Positions 12,901 through 23,877 of a stretch of DNA of 64,000 bases are shown here, one piece after another; positions within the stretch are counted from its first letter, which is position 1; each line of letters begins with the position of its first letter. Position numbers and translations under genes: made by a program. The stretch covers positions 79,902,645-79,966,644 of the forward strand of contig OW121853.1 of NCBI GenBank assembly GCA_933228895.1, read 5' to 3'. The DNA comes from Platycnemis pennipes (lineage: Eukaryota > Arthropoda > Insecta > Odonata > Platycnemididae). The notes below the pieces were generated by a model that saw only the letters and a program-made list of their open reading frames with translations, ran no database searches and was not told where the DNA came from.

Positions 12901-15900
12901 CTCCCAACACACTTACGATGGAGAAGACTACCGGAATACAGACGGAAAAAAATAATGGTTTTTTGATGCAGTGAGTTACGAAAAAGGATAGATAAATTTT
13001 ACAGGCTCAAAGAGTAGATGGAGAATATTAGGAAATGATAATGGATATCAGAGAAATACTTGGAAATCGTATAAGAGGAAGAAATATGAGCTCTAGATGG
13101 TATGAAATCAGGAAAGACACATGGATACATGTAGGGAACCAGAGTTAGAACTGTAAAGATTAAATTTAAATAAAATAAGCGGCTGGCAGAGAATACGATT
13201 TGATCTTAAAGCAATGGTATAGCACCCCTTTCACACTCAGATATTTTTGGTTTCGTGTCTAAAAAGCTCACACCGCTATATCTTGGAAACATTTTGCGGT
13301 AGTCTTTAGCGCTAAATCTTGATAAGCATATGCTCTCTAATATCGTCACCCTCTTGCATTATCTGCGTCAATTTTTTTACAGCATCACCAGATTGCGGGC
13401 CGTTTTGACGCATAAAATGATTTCAGCTTAACTCAAACTTCTATCGACGTTTTACAGCATGTTATTTCTTTAAGCTCAGAAAGGTTTAAGCGTACGGCTA
13501 AATCTGGACTTAATTTCCAGTCCATGATCTTCTATACTTCCCGATTGGCGTGAATAATAAAAATTCTGAGGTTGCTAAAAATTTGGGCTTATATCTCCAG
13601 CAAATAAATCTGAGAAAAAATTACAAATATTCGAATTTTTGAAAGCATTTCGACACTTTATACATACCTACATTTAAGAGTATAAAAATCAAATTACCAG
13701 GTGGAGTTTCTGAGTTTGAGGTGCGCCCTAACATCATTTTAATCTTATCAATGTGCAAGTGAATTAATTATGAAAATGTAATAATTTATATTTTTCGCCA
13801 TAAAGTTTTCGAGTAAGGGATAGAGTGACTTGGTTCCACAGAATACGTACACTTAAAGCAAAATGAAGAATACTCATTCATTCCCAAATGGCGAGATTAA
13901 AAATAATCACAGAGTGCAAATAAATAAACAGGTCGCCAAAGCAATAAAATTACATTAACATTTACGAGATAATATCGCAACTTTTTAATTTAAAAGACCT
14001 AATTTAGTTCCAAATAAAACCGAAAATTAAAAAGAGACATTTCATGACCTTGAATCTCCCTCAATTTGGAAGGGTATACTTGGTATCTCATATTCTGTAT
14101 GTGGTTCATCAAAAGACTCGGGTAAACCTCTTGAACTCAACCATTTGGCAAAAAATTAATCCATGCAGGTGTTTCCAGTATGATTTGAAAAACACTGACG
14201 GTGAGAGTCAAAAAAGAAACAAATAGAAGAGGGGAGGGATTTAAAAGGTATTCCCGCATTAATGGACTTCCGTTGCATTAAAACATTTTTACTTCGACAC
14301 CTCCTCCTCCTCCATCAAACTGCGCTACATATCTACGCTGCTGCGTACATGCTCAAAAAGAGCTTGAGCTCTGAGTCGAGTATGCACTCTTTGAAAACTT
14401 TATCCGATTCACCGAAAAAGATAAAATATAACTGAATGCAGAAGAAATACGAAAACAAGAACTCTTTCAGCTCCTATGCTATCATTCGAACCTTCATCCA
14501 TCCCTCTTCAAATGCAAAAAAAAATTTAGATCGTAATCCGGATGCGATCTTTTCTCTCCGACTTACCCCAACCCCACCCAGCTACTTTTATCCCCAATAT
14601 CACCCTCACTCCAAAATAACTCTCTATTCTCCCCTAGGCCCCTAATACTACCCCGCCTTAACCCCTTCTCCAGTCCCTTGCCCAACCAACCACCGCTCCG
14701 AACCATATATACACGCGGGGATGAGTCGCAATTACGCTGTTCAATTTTCTGTAATGGTGTGCAGTCACAGCTTCCCGGTAATTGAAGAGTCGGCAGAGAT
14801 GGAAGCATTGAGAAGGGGAGGGGTCCTAGCTCATGGAGAACTGGTGGAGTCGGGTGAGTTCGCACGGGAAAATGGACTGAGGAGGTGAAAGAGAGGTTTA
14901 ATACAGGAATGGAAAAGATATGGAAGGAAACAAAGAAAAAAGGGAAATGGGTGAATTTAGTCAGTTCGCGAAAGATGTGGGATTTTTCGAAGGCCGTGGG
15001 GATGATGGGTGGGGAGGTAGAAAGTTGCCGTGTGACCAGCGAATGGTGAGAGCGAATAAATTGAGCGGAAAAGTGTGGGAGACGACTTCCCAGCTTTATC
15101 CTTGGCTTTACGACGCTTTGCCGTGCATTACTATTGAGCCAGCCTCAACTTGCCTGACCCTCCACGGTGACACTTTCCTCACGAATCCAACATAAAACCT
15201 CCCTGAGCAAGCAATGCCTCAAATAGATTTTTGTCAAGAAGTAATACAATGATTTCTTTTCGAGGTAACCATTAAGTTATGGCACGTGAAATATCATTTA
15301 AAAGGAATTTCCATTTCAGTAATTACAAAGCAATGAACGCATGGCTTTCCCATTTAACTTTGCAGTTATTTTTTTATCGTTTAGGTACAATTTAATGAAC
15401 ATTAGCCGATAGAACGATAATCGTGCCTCAAATACCTATATTTCAAATCTTACTCGAGCTTTTTATAGGCTGCGTTTATTCATCCCGAGCCGGTCTTATT
15501 ACTAAAATAAATATTTAGCAAATGGTAAGCAATATATACTTACTATAAGAATAGATAAATATCTTTTCTTGGCACTGTAAATGTCTACAAAAATGATTCC
15601 TTTCTCTGATTCAAGTCATCTGACATACGTAATTTCTTAGCACTCTTTCACTCGATATAATAATACCGCAATGAAGACTTAGCAAACACTGGCGTCTTTC
15701 AGTTGTGTGCAAAAGCAAACATTTCATCTGGAACAAAGACAAAACATTTCCAGCCAGCATCAGCAATGACAAGCACCATACCTTTCTCCTGGAAATTAAC
15801 CATCCTTTGTTCTCCCGAGCACGTAGCAAAAGAATTGAAAATCTCAAGATCCGATATAAATCCTTAAAATAAGTTGAGCCAGACATCGATGAAGGAATAT

Positions 15901-16589
15901 AGATGGCACCAAAGAGATGTCGTCCGACTGGTGAAAGTGGCTCCGTCACGAGCGATTTATTTTTCACTTTCCAAACCAGTGGACGGATTCTTCCCATTGT
16001 GCACGGCCGGGAAAGGAAACGTAGTGAACGAATCGGAGGATGGAGGCGAAGAGAGTTTAGGGCGAGAGCGGGGATGCACCCAAAGAGTTGAAGTCAGCCT
16101 TCCGCGCGGATACCTGTACCTGTCAATTCACCCATTTTCATTCAGTTCCCAATCTCTCGAGTGAAAAACGAAAATCGCCTCATATAACTTTCCCTGTTGT
16201 TATCCTTGAACCCCTAGGGTCGGTCTTCGAGCTCCAGTGCTCTGAAATCGCCTATTCGCATCATTTCTACCTCCGTGATTTATACACTAACTCACATTTT
16301 CTGAAAATTCGCATCACTATACGTATACAAGCCGATAATTCAGGTGCAGAATGGCCACCACTAGCTCTCCGTGAACCACATCCTTCCAGTCCCAAGACTG
16401 TAATTTCAATGTGACGTTATATGTTCCGCATATTATTACTTTTTAGTCAAACCTTGATGTTACATTAAATTTATTTCTTCTTTGTTGACATTTTCGGGAC
16501 GTATATGAGCTTTCTGGGCGGGCTGTAAAGTTGTTTCATCAAGTGCCTTGATCTTTTCTGCTTCTCTTATTAATAAAGTTACGTTCATT
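6992..16589. other. Intergenic DNA with no recognisable gene
   Basis: This stretch is AT-rich with purine/pyrimidine-skewed GC-rich patches at about 9660-10070, 11180-11560 and 14530-15180. The patch at 11180-11560 has CCAAT-type boxes in both orientations (near 11420 and 11450). It supports a 144-residue minus-strand ORF with no recognisable domain. I found no RT, transposase or tRNA motifs. Confidence 0.45.
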
Positions 16590-17045
16590 ACTACATCTAA
16601 ATCTACATAATACCCTGAAGGCCACAATGAAGGTGTGTGGCAGGGGGTGAATTCTCACCAAACATGCAGTACATATAATGCATAAAAAAGGATTAGTAAT
16701 AATATACTAGTCTAAATTTAAATTGTTATAAAAGATAAAAATACGAAAGCAAGAATGCAATATAATGCTGCTAGTTGGGCTAGCTTAAGGCCCTTATCCA
16801 AATTGCAACTACCTATACCATCCATTGACACACTTGCACTGGACATACCCACCGCCAGTCATATCCCCAATTGCACGAGGAAAAAAGGACATCCCGAATC
16901 CGCCAGTCCGGCAATCAACTACTCTAACCCTATGATCCCATTCCAGTGCACCATAGCAAGTTGGAGCTCGCAAAACATTCCCACCGTCATTGGTGAAAAC
17001 ATCATCCCGGACGATGCCCCGCAACCGCTGAATATAGTCTGAAAA
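16590..17045 (-). mobile_element. 3' end of a jockey/CR1-like LINE, truncated copy
   Basis: The minus strand encodes a decayed C-terminal reverse-transcriptase tail at about 16809-17024. It contains the stretch VVDCRTGGFGMSFFPRAIGD, which matches the tail of the longer copy at 60541-61385 (IDCRTDRFKMSFFPRTIRD). Downstream on the minus strand is a shared 3' UTR containing CACCCCCTGCCACACACC. The copy ends in a degenerate TACATC-type repeat, read as TAGATGTA on the minus strand, at about 16590-16615. It is 5'-truncated, as is usual for LINEs. It ends about 180 bp before the Harbinger and is unrelated to it. Confidence 0.75.
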
Positions 17046-17223
17046 TTTCTAAAATTTGGTATGCAAAACTTAAAAGAAGAATAAGTCAATAATGTATTCA
17101 ACTTTTTATAAGGTGAGGGGCATATTCTGCACATAACCATCTTTCATTGTCAATATGTGCACTATCACCAATAATTATATAAATAAATTAAATAAAAAAT
17201 TAATCAATTTTTTCATCAGATTC

Positions 17224-17226
17224 CAG
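17224..17226 (+). repeat. Left 3-bp target duplication (CAG) of Harbinger
   Basis: CAG here and at 23875-23877 flank the inverted repeats. PIF/Harbinger elements duplicate three bases on insertion. Joining the flanks gives GATTCCAGGTCTCTG as the likely empty site. Confidence 0.85.
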
Positions 17227-17266
17227 GGGGGGTGTGCTTGAAACGTTCGGGATTAATTCCGGTACG
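17227..17266 (+). repeat. Left terminal inverted repeat of Harbinger
   Basis: Forty bases starting GGGGGGTGTGCTTGAAACG and ending GGTACG. The reverse complement of 23835-23874 is identical. The terminal G run is six bases once the CAG duplication is assigned. Confidence 0.95.
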
Positions 17267-17311
17267 TAACCAAGGACTCACTCACAGGATTCCGGTTCGT
17301 TTTGGGAAATT

Positions 17312-17372
17312 GGTGTGCTTGAAACGTTCGAGATGAGATTTCGTTCGGGATTCGCTGATTCCGTACCGGAAT
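17312..17372 (+). repeat. Left subterminal repeat of the TIR motif
   Basis: GGTGTGCTTGAAACGTTCG at 17312 repeats TIR bases 5-23 about 85 bp inside the end, in the same orientation as the TIR. The near-palindrome ATTCCGTACCGGAAT follows at 17358-17372; the identical 15-mer recurs at 23831-23845 at the other end. Such motifs are likely binding sites for the transposase or its SANT-like partner. They also lie directly upstream of the transposase start codon, so they may affect its expression. Confidence 0.75.
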
Positions 17373-17433
17373 GGAAGCCGTGTGGTCAGAGTCGGATGAG
17401 ATTGGAATTCCGTATGGAAACTGAATAAACAAC

Positions 17434-20369
17434 ATGGCGGAAGGTTTCATAAACCTCTTATTATTCAGAGCTTTGGAGGATGAAGAGAGGCAAAATGCGG
17501 GAAATATACGTTTTCTTCGGGAACGAGAAGACGCATTCCGCATGAGCGAAGACAACTTCAAGTGCCTCTTTCGTCTGACGAAACCCTTGGCGAGGGATTT
17601 AATTGAATCCCTCACCGGTGTTATACCAATGAGAAGACGATCTTCATCGTTGAGTGTGGAGACAAAAGTAAGTAATGTTTTCTGTTTTTTACTGCATTTA
17701 ATTCTAATTTATTCATGTGCAGAAACTCTTATATAATTATTTGGTTATTTTCTACACCTACGTTCCAATATTTTTGTTAATTTAACCAATTTCAAGAACG
17801 ATGTTTCAAGTACTAAATTTCATCTCACTATCAATTAAACTATCTCTATTGAAGCGTCTTCTAAGTGTATGACGGAGCAGATGGTTTACATGAAATTGTA
17901 GTTTATTTCCAAATGTCGCGTAATTAAGCAGTTTGAATTTGCCGCCAACGTCGATGACAAATGCCATACGAATCTCAATGTCAATATGGGCCCAATGTAC
18001 TGTTTTCATTGTGTGAAACTGTCCTACGATCCTTGCTGTGATGGAACAGCTGTAGAGAATTATTAATTCAGTTGTAGTTTGTGATGAGCCGCCTTTCTGG
18101 AAGTGCTGTGGTCTTAAGATTTAATCTGAACACTTAAGCGGTGATGGCGTTTATAATTTAAAGTAATCGTTCGTAAACGCTAAACGCAGTGGTGTAATAT
18201 TAGGAACTTGAAATTTTGTAGGGAGTTCGCCATTAAACATGTTAATTAAACAATTGATCATTGTTATATCGTGAATTCAAAGGATTCGATTCTGCTGGAT
18301 TTATTTATAACTAGTTTAGCCGGTTACATTGTAGTTTGAAGTTTGTTTACTACATATAGTCGGGGATTACCTATATTGTTTATTATATCATCTGTGATTG
18401 AAAGGAAATAATTTGTTCAAAGTTAAATACGCATCAGTTAAGACAAATATGGTTTTCGACCCACCTTCTGTTTCAAGCTCGGATGACTGCTATTCGTAAA
18501 CAAATTCAGTACTACGGTGATTAAGTTAAGTACATAGAACATTTGTGGGTACAGTAATTCTGCGATGAGTTATTTATGCAAGTATTTTGCATGATTGATT
18601 TTCAGGTTCTTGCTACGCTACGGTTTTATGCCACCGGATCGTATCAATCCTGTATTGCCCAGGATGTCAACACGGCCATGTCGAGATCCAGGGTCAGTAG
18701 GGCAATAAGCGAGGTCACCAACGCCATAAATGACCATCTATTTAATCGATGGGTGACGATGGATTTGAGGCGTGATAGAGTGGTTATGACAAGACAGAGG
18801 TAATAAGGTTAAGAATGTGCCTAACGTCGAAGTTGAGTACTGTTCTTCTTGGGGATTGTTAATATCTATATAGCATTTTTCTTGGAGTGAATGTTTATGA
18901 TTATTAACGTTCAATGATTTTGTCACTGCGTTAATACCTGGAATAAATGCACAGTGTTAAATTAGATTATCAGTAGTTGTAATTGAGATATATTTCAGAT
19001 TTTTTGAGAAGTTTGGTTTTCCTGGGGTTGTTGGTGTGATTGACTGTACGCACATCACAATAGTGGCACCCCCTCAAAATCACCCACGGTACATAGAGAG
19101 GGATTATTTTAACCACAAGAGGTATCATTCAATTAATGTACAAGTGGTAAGGAAATGAGTGCCTGACAGCAAGCATATTTTTACGGCAATCCCTTGAACA
19201 TATTTCAGTAAATATTTATTGATGTTAATAAGTGATGGATCCCATTAACAGAATAACATTCCCTCATCATTAACTCTTGTCATAATGTCTTTCAATGAAA
19301 GACTATATTTGGCTGTAATTCGTATTGTGATGCTTACTTATGTTGATAATATGTCTATTATTAAGGCATTAGGCATATAAATTAAATTGATTTCGATCAT
19401 AGTGTTACTACGTAGTGATAATATTCCTACCCATAAAGAAGGTCTATTTCATTAATCCAAATATATGCTTATCATTAAATAGGTGTGTGATTGTGATATG
19501 AGAATAACAAACATCAATTCTCGTTTCTGTGGTTCCACACATGATGCATTCATAATGGCCAACTCAGCATTGAGACCTGCCTTAATACAAGCCCATGAGA
19601 GGTACAACGTGTGGCTCCTAGGTAATGGATGTGACTTGTGTGTGTTGTGTAGCCACTACTTGAGTTTGTATACTTTAAGTAATGAATTAGTGATGTACTT
19701 AGTCCATACAAGTACCTGTTATTATAATACCAATTATTGCCGATGTTTTCATTAGAATTATTTAATGAAATCAAAAAACATTAGGTCTTTAGCTGATCAT
19801 TCTTATCCTCTGATATGTTGATAAGTTGGTGCTTAATTCAACTGTGGTGTTTTGTGAGAAATTTGGTCTTTTAATGCCAAATGTTTTATCCAAATGCCTA
19901 TATTTGCTTGTGTATGCTTTAGTTGTGATTGCAAGGGAATTATTAGGAACATCTTAGGGAGCTTATTTAAATAACTATTGTTACAGGTGATAGTGGATAC
20001 CCTATAGCTCCCTGGCTTATGACGCCTGTCCCAGGATATACAGTGCCCAACTCACCGGAGGATAATTATAATAGGTGTTTTACACGGGCACGTTGCACTG
20101 TTGAAAGGTGCATTGGGCTGCTGAAGAGTAGATGGAGGTGCCTACTGAAACACCGAGTACTTCACTACTTGCCTGAGAAGGCTAGTAAAATAGTAAATGC
20201 TTGTGCAGTACTCCACAACATGTGCATAGAGGAAAATCTTCCACTCAACCATGAAGAGATGGCACAAATTGAAGATCTTGGGGTATACAATGACCCTGTT
20301 GAAGAAGAAGAGGGGAATCAAAATGGGCGTGCTATAAGAGGGAGACTCATTGCGGCTCATTTTTCTTAA
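17434..20369 (+). CDS. Harbinger DDE transposase (HARBI1-like), five exons
   Basis: The predicted protein has 365 residues in five exons: 17434-17667, 18606-18799, 18999-19146, 19483-19621 and 19987-20369. All four introns have GT..AG ends and every junction keeps the frame. It would cut and rejoin the transposon ends in the nucleus. Residues about 35-130 form a helical, HTH-type N-terminal region, including the Harbinger-typical FYATGSYQ. The DDE_4-type catalytic core has D158 in GVIDCTHI, D213 in GSTHDAF, a GDSGYP block at 239-244 and E278 in CTVERCIGLLKSRWRC. An acidic stretch lies near 343-347. The first ATG of the open frame was used. Length and motif order match HARBI1-type transposases, which are about 350-400 residues. 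I saw no broken catalytic residue. Family assignment is strong; activity is inferred. Confidence 0.93.
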
Positions 20370-22030
20370 GTTAGGTTTTTTCTAGGAAAAATTGTGTTCC
20401 ATTCTTTGTTCTATGTTATGTTGTGTGATCAAGTACCTTATCTTATGCTCTATTTCTTGCTTGCATGGGAGTAGTATATTTTTGTTTTGTGTACTTTGTT
20501 TAAATATTTGGTTCCATCAGCCATGTTTTAGGACACAATGGCCTGATGAAGACAATCGTTGAAGGAAAGGTGAACGAGAAGAATGGAAAGGGTGGGCCTC
20601 CTATGAATTATATATACAGGTTGTGAAGTAAGTGAAAGAGAGGAACTACGTTAATATGAAGAGGTTCGCTGATAGAAGAATCGAGGGGAGGCTGCGTCAA
20701 ACCAATCCTAGGATTTTTGACCCTAGATGAGATGATTCTTGTTGGTGGTAGTATATGATTATATTGTATTGATAGTTGATTAATAATGGTGCAATCCTGG
20801 CATCAGTCTTTGGTTAATGCTAACAAAATTGTGCAAGAATAATTTAGGGGTGAATCATTCATAAGAAACTACTCTTGTTGGGAGGTGATACAAATGCAGT
20901 CCACAGTTCATAATATATTTGTTTTGGGTGATGGTAATATTCATGTAGACACAGTGATTCTTTATTTTAGAAATGTATTTGATTAGGAAATATTGATTGT
21001 TGTTGTTGTGTCTAAAGAAATGCTTTTCTAATCAGCAGTCACTTCATTACCATACAGTTAATAACAATCCATTTGCATGTGACTCTTATGTCTAAAATTT
21101 TATGCATGAACTGGTGGCATTGTATTTCTTAATTGTCTGTAAGTAGTGCCTTTATGTGATATTTCACTCTCTGCCACACACTATATCAGTGGCTCAAAGG
21201 GTAATACGTCGATGGTAATGTAATGGAAATGTAATTAATGGCTGAAAAGTGACTGAATATGAAAAAAGGTGATTTACCACAAAAATTTCCCTCAGATAGT
21301 ATATTCTTTGAAGGGTGTATGGTGATTGCTGTCACTAGTCTTTGTCGTGGATATTGCTAGAAAAATATGTCTCACTTGGTGCAACATTGGAAGAGTATAT
21401 TACTAGTTAACCTTTTTTTTCACAGTTACCTTATCAATATGAATGGACATTTAAAATAGTGAGCACTACACAATATGTGAAGTATTCAGGGAATTATTAC
21501 AAGAAATATTTCTTCTTTGGCATTTAATATTGCATGTTGGTTTTGTCATGGTATGGAGTGTTAACTATCTACCTACATTGCTCAAGTGAATTTTTATGTG
21601 AATATAATAGTTACTGCATCGAGGTGCATGTGCTAGTAGTTGATATTCCATTTTTGTCTTGCATTACTGGTAATTATTATAATATCTAATTATGTAAAAC
21701 AAGCAGTTAAAAATAAAGAACTCAGTGGACATGAAAAGATTTCATTTAAAGAAGTTCTCCTCCATTACACTCATTCCAAATTGTGACTGAATTTATTCTG
21801 GTTGTAATGCATCCACCTCTAAACCTAAGCAGAAGGTACTAAGTAACTAAATTACCACTAAAAAATACTGAAAAAGCCGTGGAACACTAGAATAAAATCA
21901 ATTTTATGCTAATTAGGGCCACTGCAAGCTAGTAATGGAAAACAACTTAATAGGGTGATGGAAAATACTCAAATGACTTCACATTAGGAAACAAATTGGG
22001 TATGAATTAAGAAACTGATGACAACATTGC
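20370..22030. other. Harbinger spacer between the two convergent genes
   Basis: About 1.7 kb between the stop codons of the transposase and the SANT-like gene. It is AT-rich and probably holds both 3' UTRs. An AATAAA occurs near 21714 on the plus strand, and its complement TTTATT lies just past the minus-strand stop near 22041. The only recognisable content is the LINE relic at about 20520-20745. Confidence 0.6.
20520..20745 (+). mobile_element. 3' relic of the TGA-tail LINE inside Harbinger
   Basis: This segment aligns by eye with 32755-32960, the C-terminal coding part and 3' end of the LINE at 31700. Shared blocks include AGAATGGAAA, GAGAGGAACTAC and ACCAATCCTAGG. It is a short, mutated, 5'-truncated copy. 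It may have inserted into this Harbinger or an ancestor of it. No target duplication was identified. Confidence 0.75.
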
Positions 22031-23635
22031 TCATATATTATTTATTTTTTCTAAATTTTCATTTATTCTCCTCAACATTTCAACCTTCTCCCTTTTCACT
22101 TTCAAAACTTCAGTATAAAATTTCTTTCTCTCTTCCAATTTCTGCTCTTTTAACAGTAAATTTTTTCTTTTGATTAGTAGCAGCTCTTCCTGCATGCCCT
22201 TGATGTCATCCATTCCATTTTTTAAATCTGTAACAAAGCACTATTAACATTAATTTCAATTGTGAAAATCATGGTACTCATATGAATATTTTCCACAAAG
22301 ATATGTCTATAATGAGGGTTCATGGAAATTTGAATGTATTACCAATTAGTAAGGCATTGCATTCATAATATCCATAATTAATTCTTAATAACATTACAGC
22401 TGGGAGTTTTGTACAGCATACTGTTAATACAGGTTACATAGGCAACAGTGAGACTCATAAAAATATTAATCACTCTTGGATATAGCTGGTTCAGTTCTGG
22501 GAGTGGGAGGATCAGTACTGGAAGTGGATGGTCTTTGCAGTGATGAATGACATACAGATGTGGTGGACTTAAATGGAGTGGACATCGAGGTGGATTGGCC
22601 TTGGGAATTTGTATTACAGTCTTCTTCAATTTCCTGACAACTAGGGGATATAATGGGTTCTATGGGCAAGCTGATTTCAGGCTGGTCAGTAAAAACAATG
22701 GGAATCTGTGATGAAATAAGAATGTAGATTATACACAATAAATATTGAAATTGAATGTAACACTTTGAAATTATTTTTATCATAAAATACAATATAAATT
22801 GCTGCCAGAGTTATGAAAAGTTTGACACATTCGAGCAATTGACTTGCATATTTTCCATGAGCTTTGACGTGAATATATGAGATAACCTATGATGAGAAAT
22901 TGAGAATACCAGAAAAAGAAGAATTTTGACATTACCTCATCTAAAATTATTGTAGATTCCCTCACTGTGGTATGGCCATGAATTGCGTTTTTGCCTATTA
23001 TATTGGTGACCCGCTTTTGGAATGGTGTCAATTCATTGACAACCGGAGGTCCACCGCCAGTGTGGGATATATCCCGGGCTATTTCTGCAGCCTTGCCCTT
23101 TGCTGCACATTTTATATCATGCCATGACTGTAGGATGGTAGGATAATTATTGTAATGCTTATTGGCATTAAAAGATTATTATTAATTCAAATTTCAAAGT
23201 AATCAATTAAATAACTGCATAACATTTCATTAGCCGTACAAGTAGTTTGCCATATCTGGGTGAAAGTTTTACAGTCTAAGATAATTGTAAGAAACAGCTA
23301 GGTATATTAGTAACGATTAAAATTTGTATAAACAACTTCACTTTGTAGGCAAATGGGTTCCTTAATGTAGAATCACACCTTCCTCCACTCCTTCCAAGAC
23401 CGCTTTGGGCCAAAGCACGAATTCAGCTTCAGTGCCACCTCCTCCCAAAGCCTGGCTGCGTCTTTCGCGGTGAAGTTATTTTTAAGGATTCCTTTCCTAA
23501 TGCTATCGTTCTCTAAAAAAATAATCACATACATAAATTATTGATAAATATAACATATACCACCTTATTAAGCTCATTTCACATACCTTCGACGAATTGA
23601 AGAAGTATTTCCTTCTGCTCTTTGGTTATCTTCAT
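22031..23635 (-). CDS. Myb/SANT-like accessory protein of Harbinger
   Basis: Five predicted minus-strand exons: 23635-23587, 23512-23379, 23127-22936, 22705-22474 and 22227-22031, giving about 267 residues. Residues 1-67 form a trihelix/SANT-like DNA-binding domain with spaced tryptophans (W39, W56, W59, W63). A basic AAKGKAAEIARDIS stretch and GGGPP (85-89) follow, a layout typical of Harbinger Myb-like proteins. The middle is Ser/Thr/Pro-rich. The last exon is a Leu/Lys/Glu-rich probable coiled coil. In studied Harbingers this partner carries the transposase into the nucleus and binds the ends. The start ATG is preceded by an in-frame TGA. The first three junctions are clear. The exon 4-5 donor (AAGA|GTGATT) is weak; without that splice the protein stops at 22466 with 204 residues. 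Confidence 0.85.
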
Positions 23636-23770
23636 CTTCAAATACGCGCTTCAACAGTATATGCACCGTCAATTGTTTTGTAAACATTACGCCGAAATCC
23701 CAACGTTGCCACGTCTACTTTTCGGGATGGAAACAGATAGCAACCCTCGAAACCGATCAACGGCTTGAAA

Positions 23771-23845
23771 GTTTCAAGCACACCAAATTCCGAGTGAGAT
23801 GATTTCGGTACGGAATGGGCGTTCGGAAATATTCCGTACCGGAAT
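23771..23845 (-). repeat. Right subterminal repeat of the TIR motif
   Basis: GGTGTGCTTGAAAC on the minus strand at 23784-23771 repeats the TIR motif 90 bp inside the right end, mirroring 17312 at the left end. ATTCCGTACCGGAAT at 23831-23845 overlaps the inner edge of the TIR, and a related TTTCGGTACGGAAT lies near 23803. The block sits directly upstream of the SANT-like gene. Confidence 0.75.
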
Positions 23846-23874
23846 TAATCCCGAACGTTTCAAGCACACCCCCC
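23835..23874 (-). repeat. Right terminal inverted repeat of Harbinger
   Basis: Reverse complement of 17227-17266, 40 of 40 bases by eye. The next base inward differs (G here, T on the left), which defines the limit of the perfect repeat. Confidence 0.95.
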
Positions 23875-23877
23875 CAG
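23875..23877 (+). repeat. Right 3-bp target duplication (CAG) of Harbinger
   Basis: CAG, matching 17224-17226. It is followed by GTCT, which completes the CCAGGTCT core when the element is removed. Confidence 0.85.

Larger units (their letters stand above)
17227..23874 (+). mobile_element. Complete PIF/Harbinger DNA transposon, two genes
   Basis: This 6.6-kb element is bounded by 40-bp inverted repeats that match perfectly by eye (17227-17266 and 23835-23874) and by a CAG duplication. It carries a five-exon HARBI1-like DDE transposase on the plus strand (17434-20369). It also carries a five-exon Myb/SANT-like gene on the minus strand (23635-22031). The two genes converge. Each starts about 200-240 bp inside an end, so the ends probably double as promoters. 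Second, subterminal copies of the TIR motif lie about 85-90 bp in from each end. A LINE relic sits at about 20520-20745 between the two genes. No frameshift or internal stop was found in either gene, so the copy could be autonomous. That two-gene architecture is established for Harbinger; current activity is inference. Confidence 0.93.

Noticed and set aside
15611..15997. 128-residue minus-strand ORF
   Set aside because: No domain, no start context and overlapping ORFs on the plus strand; treated as chance.
18738..18926. Minus-strand ORF over transposase exon 2
   Set aside because: Shadow of the transposase exon and its intron.
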